Source: Falsiroseomonas sp046052145 (lineage in GTDB: Bacteria > Pseudomonadota > Alphaproteobacteria > Acetobacterales > Acetobacteraceae). From it: DNA of 64,000 nt. A program made the position numbers and the translations under genes. The notes under the pieces were generated by a model. The model was not told the origin of the DNA. It did not search any database and saw only the letters and a list, made by a program, of their open reading frames with translations. Position 1 is the stretch's first letter. Each line of letters begins with the position of its first letter. The stretch is taken from contig JBJOMW010000012.1 of NCBI GenBank assembly GCA_046052145.1, forward strand, positions 54,771 through 118,770, read 5' to 3'. Below are positions 1-7,574 of the stretch, piece after piece.

Positions 1-735
1 GAGCTCGCCGAAATGCGGCACGTCGGGCAGCGCGGGCGAGCGTCCCGCGCCGCTGACGGCCAGCGCGCGAAGGCGACCGGCGCGGATATGGCCGATCGCC
101 GCCGGCAACGTCTCGATGATGGAGGGCACGACGCCCGCCAGCACATCGGTCAGCGCGGGGCCCGCGCCGCGATAGGGCACGAAGGTGAACTCCACGCGCG
201 CCACGCGCTGGAACTGCACACCGATCAGGTGCGAGGCGGTGCCATTGCCGCCATAGGCCATGCCGATGGCACCAGCCCGCGCGCGACCTGCGGTCAGCAA
301 CTCCTCCAGCGTGCGGGCCGGGTGGTTGGCGGCCACCGCGACCACCATGGGCAGCGAGCCGAACAGGCCGATATGGGTGAAATCCGTCACCGCATCATAG
401 GTGACGTTCGGGAACAGCGTCGGGCTCGTCCCATGCGGGGCGAAGTTCGACATCATGACCATGTGCGCGTCGCCGCGCGCCTTGGCGACCAGGTCCGCCG
501 CCAGCGTGCCGCCCGCGCCGGCCCGGTTCTCCACCACCACGCCCTGGCCGAGCCGCGGGGCCAGCCGCTCCGCCATCAGGCGGGAGAGGATGTCGGCGGT
601 GCCCGCCGGGGGAAAGGGGACGATCCAGCGGATCGGGCGCTCAGGCCAGTTGCCCTGGGCGCGCGCAGGCAGCGCGGCGGCGGCCAGGGCAAGGCCAGCA
701 AGCCCGCGCCGCGTCAGGTGGGTCGGACGATTCAT
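1..735 (-). CDS. TctC/Bug-family periplasmic solute-binding protein (3' end outside window)
   Basis: Binds an organic anion, usually a carboxylate, in the periplasm for a tripartite tricarboxylate transporter. The start is the ATG at 733-735, followed by a twin-arginine-like signal (TRRGLAGLALAAAA ... PARAQ). After the mature N-terminus comes the family loop PFPPAGTADILSR, then VVENRAGAGG and the FVPYRGAGPALTDVL segment. There are 245 codons before the left edge; relatives have about 320-330, so roughly 80 residues are missing. It is divergent from the binding protein at 1028. The ligand cannot be predicted from the sequence. Confidence 0.88.
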   Translation of the reverse strand, partial: MNRPTHLTRRGLAGLALAAAALPARAQGNWPERPIRWIVPFPPAGTADILSRLMAERLAPRLGQGVVVENRAGAGGTLAADLVAKARGDAHMVMMSNFAPHGTSPTLFPNVTYDAVTDFTHIGLFGSLPMVVAVAANHPARTLEELLTAGRARAGAIGMAYGGNGTASHLIGVQFQRVARVEFTFVPYRGAGPALTDVLAGVVPSIIETLPAAIGHIRAGRLRALAVSGAGRSPALPDVPHFGEL

Positions 736-1027
736 GAGGGTTCTCTCCCGTGCGCGGCCCCGGTCCGCCGCTTCACAGATGACATAGGCATAATCATTGC
801 GTCGCGCGAGCCCGGTATGAGAGCCTTCTTCATCGGACGACCAACCGACCGTGCCCAGACGGAGGTGGTCTGCCCGCCGAAAGAGCACGTCATGCCCGTA
901 ACCGCGGCACGGCTGGGTTTCTTGCCCCTGGCCCGCCCGGCCGAGTTCTGCCTGTTGCCGGCCATCTGTGCCGGCCGTGCCCAGTGACCAACCGACCACG
1001 ACCCCTCCGAGGAAGAAGGACGACACT
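736..1027. other. Intergenic region between divergent binding-protein genes
   Basis: This 292-bp gap separates two divergently read binding-protein genes and should hold both promoters. I see no convincing -35/-10 pair. The 11-mer accaaccgacc occurs at about 840 and again at about 987, each time beside gtgcccag, which could be a direct-repeat operator or a small duplication. A purine-rich ribosome site (gaggaagaagga) just before 1028 supports the GTG start of the next gene. Confidence 0.35.
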
Positions 1028-2050
1028 GTGACCATCCGACGCCGTCACCTGATCGCCGCCATGGGCGGCACCGCCTTGGCGCTGCCCACGCTCCGCACCG
1101 CGCAGGCACAGACCGCCGTGCGCTTCACGCTCGACTGGGCGCTGCAGGGCAACCACGCCATGTGGGCGCTGGCCGAGGATCGCGGCATCTACCGCCAGCA
1201 GCAGCTCGCGGTGCGCATGGACCGTGGCTTCGGCTCCGGCGATGCGCTGGTGAAGGTGGGCTCGGGCGCCTACGACATCGGCTTCGCGGATTTCTCCGGC
1301 GCGGTGAAGTTCAACGCCGAAAACCCGCAGAACCGGCTGGTGATGCTCTACCCGGTCTTCGACCGCACGGCGGCCGCCATCGTCACGCTGCGCGGGCGCA
1401 ACATCAACCGGCCGCAGGATGTTGCCGGCCGAAACCTCGGCGCGCCGGAAGGCGAAGGCTCGCGGCTGCTCTTCCCGGCCTTCGCGCGCGTGGCGGGCAT
1501 CAACCCCGCCTCTGTCCGCTGGACATCGATGGCGGCCAATCTGCGCGACACCATGCTGCGCACGGCGCAGGTGGATGCGGTGACGGGCTTCCTGTTCACC
1601 GTCCATTTCAACCTGGTCGGCCTCGGCATCCCCGAGGACCAGATCCTCAGCTGGCCCTATGCCGAGCATGGCCTCGACCTCTACGGCTCCGGCGTCTTCG
1701 CCCGCGCCGAATGGATCGAGCGGAATCCGGAGACGGCGGCGCGCTTCGTGAAATCCTCGATCGACGGGCTGAAGCTGCTGCTGAACGACATCCCCGGCGG
1801 CATGGCCGCGCTGAAGCGTCGCGAGCCGCTGTTCGATGAGGCGCTGGAAGCCCGCCGCTTCGCCATGACGCGCGACCGCGCCATGCTGACGCCGAACAGC
1901 CGCGCCAATGGCCTCGGCCATCTCGACATGGCGCGCGCGCGCCAGCTGGTGGAGGTGAACGCGGAGGCGCTGGGTGTCGCCAACCCGCCGACGGCCGAAA
2001 GCATGTTCACCGACCGCTTCCTGCCGCCGCGTAGCGAGCGCATGATCTGA
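1028..2050 (+). CDS. ABC transporter substrate-binding protein, NMT1/SsuA/ThiY type
   Basis: Periplasmic binding protein of the NMT1/THI5-like fold, which serves importers of nitrogen or sulfur compounds such as pyrimidine precursors, sulfonates or nitrate. GTG start chosen at 1028 because gaggaagaagga lies directly upstream and the signal RRRHLIAAMGGTALALP ... AQAQ follows at once; an ATG at 968 would only add a non-signal extension. The mature protein opens with VRFTLDWALQGNHAMW, the typical first strand of the family, and GSGAYDIGFADFS follows. It has 340 residues, a normal length. No permease or ATPase is adjacent. The following amidohydrolase could act on the imported compound, which is inference. 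Confidence 0.82.
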   Translation: MTIRRRHLIAAMGGTALALPTLRTAQAQTAVRFTLDWALQGNHAMWALAEDRGIYRQQQLAVRMDRGFGSGDALVKVGSGAYDIGFADFSGAVKFNAENPQNRLVMLYPVFDRTAAAIVTLRGRNINRPQDVAGRNLGAPEGEGSRLLFPAFARVAGINPASVRWTSMAANLRDTMLRTAQVDAVTGFLFTVHFNLVGLGIPEDQILSWPYAEHGLDLYGSGVFARAEWIERNPETAARFVKSSIDGLKLLLNDIPGGMAALKRREPLFDEALEARRFAMTRDRAMLTPNSRANGLGHLDMARARQLVEVNAEALGVANPPTAESMFTDRFLPPRSERMI

Positions 2051-2061
2051 CGATCCGCTCT

Positions 2062-2089
2062 CCCTCCCCCGCTCTCGCGCGGGGGAGGG
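2062..2089 (+). terminator. GC-rich hairpin after the binding-protein gene
   Basis: Perfect 11-bp arms (ccctcccccgc / gcgggggaggg) around a six-base loop, 12 bases after the stop at 2050. There is no T-run after the stem, so intrinsic termination is only probable. Confidence 0.5.
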
Positions 2090-2136
2090 TCCGGGCGGGC
2101 AACGACGCTGGCCCGCCTGCCGGAGAGACCAACGCC

Positions 2137-3630
2137 ATGTCCAAGCAGCTTCTGACCGGCGCGCGGGTGCTCGCGCCCGATGCGCTCTCCGCGCCCTTCG
2201 CCGAGGTGCTGGTCGAAGATGGGCGCATCGCTGCCCTGCTCCCGCCCGGCACGCAGGTCGCGGATGCGAAGCCCTTCGACGCCACGGACCGGCTGATCAT
2301 CCCGGGCCTCGTCAATGGGCATACCCATGGCCATGGCGGGCTGGCCAAGGGCGCGGGCGACAAATGGGACCTCGCGCTGCTCCTGGCGCACGCCCCCTGG
2401 GTCGGCGGTGGGCGGAACCTCGACGACAAGCGGCTATCCACGACCCTCACCGCGGTCGAGATGCTGAAGAAGGGCTGCACCGCCGCCTTCGACATGCCGG
2501 CCGAATTCCCCTGCCCCACCGTGGACGGGCTGGATGCGATGGCGGAGGCCTATGCGACGGTCGGGCTTCGCGCGGTCATCGCGCCGATGGTCGCGGACCT
2601 GACCTTCTTCCAGGCCACACCCGGCCTGCTCGACGCCCTGCCCGAGCCGCACCGCGCCCGGGCCGCCGCGATGCGCATGGCCCGCGCCGAGGACAGCCTG
2701 GCCGCGATCGGCACGGCGGCGCAGTCCTGGTCGCATGGGCGGCGCAACATCCGGCTCGGCTGCGCGCCGACCATCCCGCTGCACGCGACCGACGCCTTCA
2801 TGCAGGGCTGCCGCCGGCTTTCGGCCGAATACGGGCTGCGGATGCAGACCCATGTGGCGGAAGCGCGCTACCAGGCCGCGGGCGGGGAGATGCGCTATGG
2901 CGGGGCGACGCTGCTTGAGCACATGGACCGGCTCGGACTGGTCGGCCCCTGGTTTAGCGTCGCGCATGGCGTGTGGCTGACAGAATCCGACCTCGATCTG
3001 CTGGCCCAGCGGGGCGCGGGCATTTCGCACAATCCGGGCGCCAATATGCGCCTTGCCTCCGGCATCGCGCCGGTGCGGGCTGCGCTGCGCGCCGGTGTCA
3101 CGGTCGGCATCGGCACGGATGGCTCCTCCTCCTCCGACAACCAGAACATGTTCGAGGCAATGCGGCTTGCTGCCTTCGCCTCCCGCCTCTGGGATGATGC
3201 GACGGAAGAGGATTGGCTCGGCACGGCCGAGACAGTGCAGCTTGCGACCGTCGGTTCCTCGCATCTCGTCGGGCATGACGAGGGCGGCAGTATCGCGCCG
3301 GGCAAGGCGGCCGACCTCGTGCTGCTGGACCTGACCCATGTGAACTGGGCGCCGCTGAACGACGCGGCCAACCAGCTGGTCTGGACCGAGGATGGCAGCG
3401 CAGTGACGGATGTCATGGTCGCCGGCGCCTGGAAGCTGCGCGACCGCAAGGTGCTCGGGCTGGATGAGCGGAAGCTCGCGCAGGAGGCCGCAGCGGCGGC
3501 GGAGCGGCTGCGCGGGGCGAATGCCGAGGTGAAGGCGTGGTGCCACGAGGTCGCGCCCTTCGTCGCCTGCCATTGCCGGGCGCTTTCGAAGGGCTGGACA
3601 CGCTCGAAGCGGTTGCTGAAGGCGGAGTGA
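2137..3630 (+). CDS. Metal-dependent amidohydrolase / deaminase (chlorohydrolase-like)
   Basis: A cytosolic amidohydrolase-superfamily hydrolase of the group that deaminates or dechlorinates nitrogen heterocycles (SsnA, guanine deaminase, TrzN/AtzA relatives). Metal ligands are visible in order: the HxH of PGLVNGHTHGHGG (about residue 60), the His of MQTHVAEA (about 235), the His of VAHGVWL (about 275), and the Asp of GIGTDGSSSSDNQN (about 327). The short N- and C-terminal segments form the usual beta-sandwich. Its 497 residues are slightly above average; the C-terminal 30 residues are basic and Cys-containing (CHEVAPFVACHC). It lies downstream of an NMT1-type binding protein and upstream of a PhnD-type one. 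The substrate is unknown. Confidence 0.85.
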   Translation: MSKQLLTGARVLAPDALSAPFAEVLVEDGRIAALLPPGTQVADAKPFDATDRLIIPGLVNGHTHGHGGLAKGAGDKWDLALLLAHAPWVGGGRNLDDKRLSTTLTAVEMLKKGCTAAFDMPAEFPCPTVDGLDAMAEAYATVGLRAVIAPMVADLTFFQATPGLLDALPEPHRARAAAMRMARAEDSLAAIGTAAQSWSHGRRNIRLGCAPTIPLHATDAFMQGCRRLSAEYGLRMQTHVAEARYQAAGGEMRYGGATLLEHMDRLGLVGPWFSVAHGVWLTESDLDLLAQRGAGISHNPGANMRLASGIAPVRAALRAGVTVGIGTDGSSSSDNQNMFEAMRLAAFASRLWDDATEEDWLGTAETVQLATVGSSHLVGHDEGGSIAPGKAADLVLLDLTHVNWAPLNDAANQLVWTEDGSAVTDVMVAGAWKLRDRKVLGLDERKLAQEAAAAAERLRGANAEVKAWCHEVAPFVACHCRALSKGWTRSKRLLKAE

Positions 3631-3634
3631 ACCG

Positions 3635-3671
3635 CCGCGCGCCGCCCTGGTGAAACCCGGGTGGCGCGCGG
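3635..3671 (+). terminator. Long hairpin after the amidohydrolase gene
   Basis: Thirteen-pair stem (ccgcgcgccgccc against gggtggcgcgcgg, one G-U pair) four bases after the stop. No T-run follows. The stem covers a possible ATG at 3661 of the next gene, which supports starting that gene at 3721. Confidence 0.5.
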
Positions 3672-3720
3672 TAGGATGGCGCGAACCATTCCTTCCGAAC
3701 CATCCTCGCCGGAGCGTCCG

Positions 3721-4689
3721 ATGCCCATCCTGCGCCGATCCCTGCTTGCCACCGCCCTACTCGCCCCGGCCGCTGCCCGGGCCCAGGTCCAGGCCGCCCA
3801 GCATCCGATGCCGGAACGCGGCCGCCGCGCCTGGGCGCAGCAGATCCCGCAGCTGCGCATCGGCATCCTGGGCGGCGAGAACGAAGCCGACCGCCAGGCC
3901 CGCTACGGCGGCTATGGCCGCCTGCTGGAGGAGACCTTCGGCATTCCCGTTCGCCTCTTCCAGGCATCCGACTATTCGGGCGTGGTGCAGGCCTTCGCCG
4001 GGCGGCACATCGAAATGGCGAGCATGTCGCCTGCCGCCTACGCTGCCGCCTGGATGGAATCCAACGGCAATGTCGAGCCCTTCCTGGTCACGCAGGAGCG
4101 CGATGGCAGCACCAGCTACATCGCGGTGATGTATGTCCGCGCCGATTCAGGAATCACGAGCCTCGAGCAGATGCGGGGCCGGTCCATGGCCTGGGCAGAT
4201 CCGAACAGCGCCTCGGGCTACCTGATTCCGCGCGCGGCGCTGCGCCAGGCGGGCATCAACCCGGAAAGCTATTTCGGCCGTACCGGCTTCGCGGGCGGGC
4301 ATGAGCAGGCGATCGTCGCGGTGCTCGGCCGACAGTTCGAGGCGGGCGTCACCTGGGCGTCGGGCATCGGTGAGGAAAGCGAGGGCTTCTCTCGCGGGAT
4401 GCTGCGCGCGACAGCCGAGAAGGGCCTGCTCAACATGCGCGACATCCGCATCATCTGGCGTTCGGGCCCGATCCAGAACGGGCCGCTGGTGGTGCGCAAG
4501 GACGCCCCGCAGGCCTTCAAGGACGATATGCGCGCCTTCCACCTGGCCCTGCCGAGCTCGCACTCCGACATCCACCGCGCGGTCGAGCGCGGCACGACGA
4601 TCGGCTGGGTGCCGACGCGCCACGAGGATTACGAGCTTTTCGTGCAAATGCGCCGCGAGGAGGCGCAGCAGCGCCGCCAGCGGAACTAG
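3721..4689 (+). CDS. PhnD-type phosphate/phosphonate-like ABC substrate-binding protein
   Basis: Periplasmic binding protein of the PhnD family, whose known members bind phosphonates, phosphite or other small oxyanions. The start at 3721 places the signal MPILRRSLLATALLAPAAARAQ first and has ggag upstream. The mature protein shows the expected order: LRIGILGGENEADR, YGRLLEETFGIPVRLF, IEMASMSPAAYAAA, SLEQMRGRSMAWADPNSASGYLIP, and the closing helix region with PLVVRKD. It has 322 residues, which is typical. No PhnC or PhnE is beside it, so the ligand and permease are unknown. Confidence 0.85.
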   Translation: MPILRRSLLATALLAPAAARAQVQAAQHPMPERGRRAWAQQIPQLRIGILGGENEADRQARYGGYGRLLEETFGIPVRLFQASDYSGVVQAFAGRHIEMASMSPAAYAAAWMESNGNVEPFLVTQERDGSTSYIAVMYVRADSGITSLEQMRGRSMAWADPNSASGYLIPRAALRQAGINPESYFGRTGFAGGHEQAIVAVLGRQFEAGVTWASGIGEESEGFSRGMLRATAEKGLLNMRDIRIIWRSGPIQNGPLVVRKDAPQAFKDDMRAFHLALPSSHSDIHRAVERGTTIGWVPTRHEDYELFVQMRREEAQQRRQRN

Positions 4690-4759
4690 CTTTCGCTGCG
4701 TCTTGTCCGCCCCCTCCCGCCGTCGCAGAAGGCGGCGGGGCTGAAGAGGGCCGGGACCG

Positions 4760-5341
4760 GTGGACGCCGCCATCCTTGAGGAGTTGCGCCGGCGCTACGC
4801 GGAACCGCATCGGCGCCTGCATGGTTGGGCGCATGTCGCACGCATGCTGGCCGAGACGGAGGAGATCGCGGCCGCCATCGCCGATCGCCCGGCCTTCATC
4901 CTGGCCGTCCTGTTCCAGCGCGCCGTCTTCGACCGAGCCCGCCCCGATGGCGCGGAGCGCAGCATCGCGCTGATGCGCGAACTCGCCGGGCCGCTGCTGC
5001 CGCACACACGCCTGGCACGCGCGGCTTCGCTGGTCTCGGCGCTGGCCAGCCAGGACCTGCCGGAGACGCAGGATGCCTCGCTGCGTGGCGATGCTGCGCT
5101 GCTGCTCGACATGGACCGCGCGCCCCTAGGCGCAGGGCCGGCCGCCTTCGACGCGCATGCCGCCGCGCACCGAGCCGAGTACACCCACATGAAGGACGAC
5201 ACCTACGCCGCCGGCCGCGCCGCGGAGCTGCGCCTGCTGCTGTGGCGCGACCGCCTCTACCACACGGACCGCTACTTCCTTGCCCATGAACGCCAGGCCC
5301 GCCGCAACATCACGGGACTGCTCGCGCGACTGGAGGCGTGA
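4760..5341 (+). CDS. HD-superfamily-like protein with a degenerate HD pair
   Basis: It resembles the predicted metal-dependent HD phosphohydrolases of the COG4339 type (about 200 residues). Residues 14-28 (AEPHRRLHGWAHVAR) match the conserved YxEPHRxYHNxxH opening, with His17, His21 and His25. The next motif in relatives reads FHDxVYD, but here it is LFQRAVFD, so the His-Asp pair at 53-54 is Gln-Arg. The downstream LLLDMDRAPLG keeps the acidic position. GTG start at 4760. The missing pair suggests loss of the usual metal chemistry or a non-enzymatic role. Its neighbours give no functional hint. Confidence 0.65.
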   Translation: MDAAILEELRRRYAEPHRRLHGWAHVARMLAETEEIAAAIADRPAFILAVLFQRAVFDRARPDGAERSIALMRELAGPLLPHTRLARAASLVSALASQDLPETQDASLRGDAALLLDMDRAPLGAGPAAFDAHAAAHRAEYTHMKDDTYAAGRAAELRLLLWRDRLYHTDRYFLAHERQARRNITGLLARLEA

Positions 5342-5360
5342 GCGGGCGCTGCGTGGCCTC

Positions 5361-5548
5361 GGGGAGGGCTCTGCCCTCCCCAAACCCCACCCGCCAGGAG
5401 CCGAGAGCTCCTGGACCTCGATCAGTTTAACGCCGAATGGGGTGGGGGCACTTCGGCCCCCACCCCATTCGGCGTTGAAAACTCATGGGTTCCAAGGGGC
5501 CACTGCCCCTTGGCAGGGAGGGTCTGGGAGGGACAGCGTCCCTCCCAG
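5361..5548. repeat. Cluster of four perfect hairpins between convergent genes
   Basis: Four perfect inverted repeats follow one another: 5361-5381 (9-bp arms, ggggagggc), 5429-5476 (21-bp arms), 5492-5513 (9-bp arms, ccaaggggc) and 5524-5548 (11-bp arms, ctgggagggac). They fill the gap between a + strand gene ending at 5341 and a - strand gene ending at 5567. They could end transcription from both sides, or be copies of a dispersed intergenic repeat; one copy in the window cannot decide. There is no T-run. Confidence 0.65.
5429..5476. terminator. 21-bp perfect inverted repeat, probable bidirectional terminator
   Basis: Arms 5429-5449 and 5456-5476 are exact reverse complements, with a six-base loop (acttcg) containing the stabilising cttcg core. 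A stem this long and perfect between convergent genes would block read-through in both directions. This is inferred from symmetry and position only. Confidence 0.55.
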
Positions 5549-5566
5549 AAGCTCACCCAGCCCCGC

Positions 5567-6562
5567 TCAATCCACCGTCGCGCGGGCGTCCCGGACCACC
5601 TCGGCCCAGCGGGCCACGTCGCGTTCCTGCACGGCGCGAAATTCGGCCGGCGTGCGGACCGTCGGGGGCTCGATGCCCTGGTCCTGGATCAGCCAGGTGC
5701 GGAATTCGGGCTCGGAGATGATCTTCACGATCTCCTCGTTCAGCCGCTGCGTGATCTCGGCCGGCAGGCCCGCCGGGCCGAAGATGCCGTACCAGGTGGT
5801 GCTCTCGAAGCTCGGCAGGCCGCAGGCCTCGGCCACGGTCGGCACATCGGGCAGTGCGGGGATGCGGGTGCGGGTGGTGACGGCGAGCCCTCGCACCTGC
5901 CCCTGCTGGATCATCGGGATGGCCGGCCCGGACTGGTTGAAGAAGATGTCGATCTGCCCGCCGAGCAGCGCCGTGACGACGCCCGCCTGGCCAGTGAAGG
6001 GCACGTGCACGATGTCGAGGTTCGCGACCGACGCGAAGCGCGCCCCGGCCAGGTGGGTGGAGGCGCCGTTACCTGTGCTGCCGTAGTTCAGCGCGCCGGG
6101 CCGGGCGCGCGCGTCGTTGATGACGTCCATGCAGGTGCGATATTGGCCGCGGCGTTCGATGCTGGTGGTCAGCACGTTCGGCACATCGCCGAGATGGGCG
6201 ATCGGCGTGAAGTCGCGCAGCACATTGAAGGGCAGGCTGCGGTAGAGCGTCTGGTTGATCGCATGCGTGCCCGCCGTGCCGAACAGGATCACATGACCGT
6301 CCGGCCGCGCCTTGGCGACGAAGTCGGACGCCACATTGCCACCGGCACCGATGCGCGGATTGACCACGACGGGCTGGCCCAGGATGCGGCTCAGTGGCTC
6401 CGCGATGCGGCGGGCGTAGATGCCGACGCCGGAGGAGTTCGGGAAGCCGATCGCCATCTCGATCGGCCGGTTGGGCCAGGCAGGCGCCTGCTGGGCGGCG
6501 GCCGGCGCGGCGGCGAGGAGCACCGGCAGGGCAAGGGCGAGCAAGCGGCGGGGCAGCGTCAT
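5567..6562 (-). CDS. TctC/Bug-family solute-binding protein with an atypical ligand loop
   Basis: Same fold as the other TctC proteins here: signal MTLPRRLLALALPVLLAAAPAAAQ, then WPNRPIEMAIG, VVVNPRIGAGG, VHVPFTGQAGVVTALLGG and LPDVPTVAEA. The loop that in the other seven copies reads roughly PxxxGxxxD is replaced by FPNSSGVGIYAR, so the usual Asp is missing and the pocket may hold a different ligand. The ATG at 6562 was preferred to a longer reading that lacks a signal peptide. It has 331 residues. It reads away from the cold-shock gene terminator and converges on the hairpin cluster. Confidence 0.85.
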   Translation of the reverse strand: MTLPRRLLALALPVLLAAAPAAAQQAPAWPNRPIEMAIGFPNSSGVGIYARRIAEPLSRILGQPVVVNPRIGAGGNVASDFVAKARPDGHVILFGTAGTHAINQTLYRSLPFNVLRDFTPIAHLGDVPNVLTTSIERRGQYRTCMDVINDARARPGALNYGSTGNGASTHLAGARFASVANLDIVHVPFTGQAGVVTALLGGQIDIFFNQSGPAIPMIQQGQVRGLAVTTRTRIPALPDVPTVAEACGLPSFESTTWYGIFGPAGLPAEITQRLNEEIVKIISEPEFRTWLIQDQGIEPPTVRTPAEFRAVQERDVARWAEVVRDARATVD

Positions 6563-6673
6563 GGCGTCTCTCCAGCGGCGAAAGCGGCGCCATCTTCGGC
6601 CTGGAGCCAATCGACGCAAGCCCTTGCTGGCGTGCAGGGCCCGGCGAAGACACGACGCAGCCGCGCCGGCAAC

Positions 6674-6701
6674 AAAAAACCCCGGCCGCGAGCGGCCGGG
6701 G
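6674..6701 (-). terminator. Rho-independent terminator of the cold-shock gene
   Basis: On the minus strand a stem with ten-base complementary arms (ccccggccgc / gcggccgggg) is followed directly by six T and gtt. It starts 30 bases after the stop of the cold-shock gene. This is the cleanest intrinsic terminator in the window. Confidence 0.85.
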
Positions 6702-6730
6702 TCCCTTGCTTTGCCCGGGGGGGGCAAAGA

Positions 6731-7471
6731 TTACTTGATCGTCACAGCCTGGCGGCCGCGCTGCCCGTCACGGACATCCAGGGCGACCTTCTCGCCCTGC
6801 TGGACGTCCACGCGGCCCGCGCGCTGCAGCACGGAGGAGTGCAGGAACACGTCCTGCCCACCATCGTCCGGGGTGACGAAGCCGAAGCCACGCACCTGGT
6901 CGAACCACTTGACCGTGCCGTTCACGCCATAGGTCGGCCCGCCCTCATCGCGGCCGAAGTCGCGACGGGGGGCACGATCGCCAAAGCCGCCGGAGCGCGG
7001 CGAGCCGAAGCCGCCACCACCACCGCCGCCACCGAAGTCACGCCGCGGGGGACGGTCGCCGAAGCCACCGCCGCCACCACCGAAGTCGCGCCGCGGGGGA
7101 CGATCGCCGAAGCCGCCGCCGCCACCGAAGTCGCGCCGCGGGGGACGGTCGCCGAAGCCACCGCCGCCGAAATCGCGCCGCGGGGGACGGTCGCCGAAGC
7201 CACCGCGCGGACGGTCGCCGCCGCCCGGGCCCTTGGTCATGCTGTGGATGCGCGTGACCAGACGCCGCCCCTGGCGGTCAGAGCCGATCTCGCACATGAA
7301 CTTGTCGCCGGTCTCCGGCGGTTCGATCCCCGCTTCCGTCAGGGCGGAAGCGTGGAAAAAGACGTCCTGCCCATCGGGCCCAAGGACGAAGCCGAAGCCT
7401 TTACGGGCATTGTACCACTTGACCTCGGCCTCGAGCGGGCCTTCGCCACCCTGTTCGTTGTCGGGAAACAC
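6731..7471 (-). CDS. Two-domain cold-shock protein with Gly/Arg-rich repeat linker
   Basis: A cytoplasmic single-strand nucleic-acid-binding protein. The first cold-shock domain spans about residues 14-77, with RNP1-like KGFGFVLG and RNP2-like DVFFHAS. The second spans about 181-246, with RGFGFVTPD and DVFLHSS. Between them lie four copies of FGDRPPRRDFGGGG with growing glycine runs, an RGG-like flexible linker that normally adds unspecific RNA binding. Usual CspA proteins have one domain and about 70 residues, so 246 is long; tandem-domain forms are known in alphaproteobacteria. The start is GTG at 7471 with no clear ribosome site. Confidence 0.88.
   Translation of the reverse strand: MFPDNEQGGEGPLEAEVKWYNARKGFGFVLGPDGQDVFFHASALTEAGIEPPETGDKFMCEIGSDRQGRRLVTRIHSMTKGPGGGDRPRGGFGDRPPRRDFGGGGFGDRPPRRDFGGGGGFGDRPPRRDFGGGGGGFGDRPPRRDFGGGGGGGGFGSPRSGGFGDRAPRRDFGRDEGGPTYGVNGTVKWFDQVRGFGFVTPDDGGQDVFLHSSVLQRAGRVDVQQGEKVALDVRDGQRGRQAVTIK
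6985..7210 (-). repeat. In-frame tandem repeat encoding the RG-rich linker
   Basis: Four diverged copies of a unit containing cgccgcgggg begin at 7041, 7089, 7134 and 7176, so spacing falls from 48 to 45 to 42 bases. Each three-base step is one glycine codon, which points to expansion and contraction within the GGN run. Confidence 0.75.
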
Positions 7472-7574
7472 GATCGGTATCTATCCACTACAGAACGACA
7501 CGACCCGACACGATGCAGGGCCGCCAGCGGTCAGCATGGCACTGACCGCCCCCGAACACCAGCAGAAAACGAAG

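Noticed and set aside
7041..7210. Non-coding satellite repeat
   Set aside because: All units are multiples of three and encode a Gly/Arg linker in the cold-shock gene.
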